The translations under genes were made by a program, and so were the position numbers. From an uncultured Mucilaginibacter sp. (GTDB lineage Bacteria; Bacteroidota; Bacteroidia; Sphingobacteriales; Sphingobacteriaceae), in assembly GCF_946479965.1 (NCBI RefSeq), contig NZ_CAMLHX010000006.1, positions 1 to 64,000 on the forward strand: DNA of 64,000 nt. Reading direction: 5' to 3'. This document shows, one piece after another, positions 62,475-64,000 of the stretch. The notes under the pieces were generated by a model. It ran no database searches, was not told where the DNA came from, and was given only the letters and a program-made list of their open reading frames with translations. How positions within the stretch are numbered: the first letter of the stretch is position 1; every line of letters begins with the position of its first letter.

Positions 62475-63671
62475 ATGGATAAGAAAAAAGTAGTATTGGC
62501 TTATAGCGGAGGTTTAGACACCTCGTTTTGTTGCATTTATTTAACTCGTGACTTAGGTTATGAAGTGCATTCAGTAATTGTGAACACCGGTGGTTTCAGC
62601 GAAGATGAATTAAAAACAGTTGAAAAACGCGCATACGAAATGGGCGTAACCTCTCATCACGTGGTAGACGAAACTGAGAATTTCTATAACACTTGTGTAC
62701 GTTACTTAATTTATGGTAACGTATTAAAGAACAATACTTATCCATTGTCAGTTAGTGCCGAGCGCGTTAGCCAGGCTACTGCCATTGCTAACTATGCTAA
62801 AGAGATTGGCGCTGAGTTTGTAGCACACGGAAGTACTGGTGCAGGTAACGACCAGGTTAGGTTTGATATGATCTTTAATATATTGATCCCGAACGTTGGT
62901 ATCATTACACCGATACGTGATTTGAAGTTAAGCCGTGAAGCTGAGATAGAATACCTGAAAAAGCACGGTGTTGAAATGAACTTCGAAAAAGCGAAGTATT
63001 CTATAAACAAAGGTATTTGGGGTACATCAGTAGGTGGCAAGGAAACCCTTACATCTAACCTGGGCATGCCTGAGGATGCATGGCCAACACAGGTTACAGA
63101 ATCAGAAACCAAAAACATTGAGCTGGAATTTGTGCATGGAGAGCTTGTTGGTTTAAACGGCGTTAGGTATGATCATCCGACCAAAGTAATACAGGAATTG
63201 CAAGCTATTGCCGGTCCTTACGGTTTGGGTAGGGATATCCACGTAGGTGATACCATCATAGGTATAAAAGGCCGCGTTGGTTTTGAAGCCGCGGCGCCAA
63301 TGATCATTATAAAAGCGCATCATACGTTAGAAAAACACACGTTAACTAAGTGGCAGCTAACCTGGAAAGATCAGCTTTCAATGTTTTACGGCAATTGGTT
63401 GCACGAGGGACAGTTTCACGACCCAATTATGCGTAACATGGAGGCCTTTTTAACCGATACGCAGAAACAGGTTACAGGTAGAGTATTTGTACAACTGCAA
63501 CCATATCGTTTCCAGGTAGTAGGTATTGAGTCTGATCACGATCTGATGTCAAACAAATTTGGAACCTACGGCGAAATGAATAATTCATGGAGCGGCGACG
63601 ATGTTAAAGGTTTCTCGAAGATTTTCGGTAACCAGGTAATGATCTATCATAAAGTAAACGGCGCGGAATAA
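62475..63671 (+). CDS. argG: Argininosuccinate synthase
   Basis: A 398-residue ATP-dependent ligase joining citrulline and aspartate. The N-type ATP pyrophosphatase loop is VVLAYSGGLDTSFC at the N-terminus. HGSTGAGNDQVRFD binds ATP and aspartate, and SINKGIWGTSVGG binds citrulline. Length is typical. It lies in the arginine operon after the GNAT gene, and its stop codon overlaps the start of the next gene (TAATG). Confidence 0.95.
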   Translation: MDKKKVVLAYSGGLDTSFCCIYLTRDLGYEVHSVIVNTGGFSEDELKTVEKRAYEMGVTSHHVVDETENFYNTCVRYLIYGNVLKNNTYPLSVSAERVSQATAIANYAKEIGAEFVAHGSTGAGNDQVRFDMIFNILIPNVGIITPIRDLKLSREAEIEYLKKHGVEMNFEKAKYSINKGIWGTSVGGKETLTSNLGMPEDAWPTQVTESETKNIELEFVHGELVGLNGVRYDHPTKVIQELQAIAGPYGLGRDIHVGDTIIGIKGRVGFEAAAPMIIIKAHHTLEKHTLTKWQLTWKDQLSMFYGNWLHEGQFHDPIMRNMEAFLTDTQKQVTGRVFVQLQPYRFQVVGIESDHDLMSNKFGTYGEMNNSWSGDDVKGFSKIFGNQVMIYHKVNGAE

Positions 63672-64000
63672 TGAACACTGTATTTTCAAAGGGCGAATGT
63701 CTGGAACATTACACATGGGGCGATGACTGCCACGGGTGGACCTTTGTAGATACCGAAGCATTATCTGTTAAACAGGAGCTGATGCCGCCCGACACTGCGG
63801 AACAACTGCATTATCATGAGCAAGCAAGGCAAGTGTTTTTTATTTTGAAGGGCAAGGCCTTGTTTACCATTAATGGTGAGCAAACGGAGTTGCGCGAGCA
63901 GCAAGGGATAGAAATATTGCCCGGACAGCAGCACCAGATAGCCAATAACCAGCAAACCGACCTGGAGTTTATTTTATACAGTTATCCATCAACAAAAAAT
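63671..64000 (+). CDS. Cupin-domain protein (cut by window edge)
   Basis: The frame is open to the end of the window; 110 codons are seen. The metal-binding cupin motif is EQLHYHEQARQVFFILKGKA, with the second motif near LPGQQHQIANNQ. It starts on the last base of the argG stop codon, so it is co-translated with argG. A role in arginine synthesis is not evident; many such cupins are small isomerases or regulators. Confidence 0.8.
   Translation, partial: MNTVFSKGECLEHYTWGDDCHGWTFVDTEALSVKQELMPPDTAEQLHYHEQARQVFFILKGKALFTINGEQTELREQQGIEILPGQQHQIANNQQTDLEFILYSYPSTKN

Overview
The window reads as chromosome of a member of the Bacteroidota, most likely a Sphingobacteriaceae genus close to Mucilaginibacter or Pedobacter. 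The evidence is a SusC-style TonB receptor with an N-terminal carboxypeptidase-like domain, many lipoproteins and DUF families typical of the phylum (DUF4296, DUF4397, DUF4833, DUF4905, DUF5686), promoter boxes of the TAnnTTTG type, few Shine-Dalgarno sites, and sphingolipid genes. No phage, plasmid, transposase, CRISPR array or tRNA was seen. The genus is inferred, not proven.

Layout. 1-5 kb: the end of a chromate transporter, a MazG-like pyrophosphohydrolase, TruC, an MFS transporter and small proteins. 5-6 kb: a TPR protein whose reading frame carries an A9 tract, with a hidden membrane anchor in the -1 frame. 6-16.5 kb, all on the minus strand: a sphingolipid and inositol-lipid locus (serine palmitoyltransferase, bacterial ceramide synthase, ceramide reductase, inositol-phosphate synthase, a DUF5686 outer-membrane protein, CDP-alcohol phosphatidyltransferase, DUF4833, fatty acid hydroxylase, PAP2-type inositol-phosphoceramide synthase candidate). 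16.8-22.6 kb: a TolC/MFP/RND efflux operon. 22.8-31.5 kb: envelope proteins, aspartate kinase, YggS, MutS2 and a small membrane ORF. 31.5-36.4 kb: a carbohydrate-binding lipoprotein, and a DtxR-family regulator divergent from a TonB receptor with a clear DtxR-type operator between them. 36.8-40 kb: a DUF1800/DUF1501 pair. 40-50 kb: RlmB, DnaB, Dps, LysM protein, uridine kinase, TrmH-type methylase, galactokinase. 50-60 kb: MG2-type protein, YbjQ, PpnP, a methyltransferase divergent from a LysR regulator, a GAF histidine kinase, a CDF transporter and the SRP RNA. 60-64 kb: YpdA and the start of an arginine operon (GNAT, argG, cupin) preceded by an Arg-rich leader ORF and an ARG-box-like palindrome.

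How the genes work together. The lipid locus can be read as one pathway: serine plus acyl-CoA to ketosphinganine, N-acylation, reduction, fatty-acid hydroxylation, synthesis of inositol phosphate, and transfer of inositol phosphate to diacylglycerol and/or ceramide.

The most unusual non-coding signal is a pair of homologous intergenic elements (about 2.11-2.32 kb and 36.44-36.69 kb). They share a core of nearly 200 bp with inverted ends, and each ends in an array of 10-11 bp tandem units that differs between the copies. Several other gaps hold hairpins built from short repeated words. All identifications come from reading the sequence; no database search was run.
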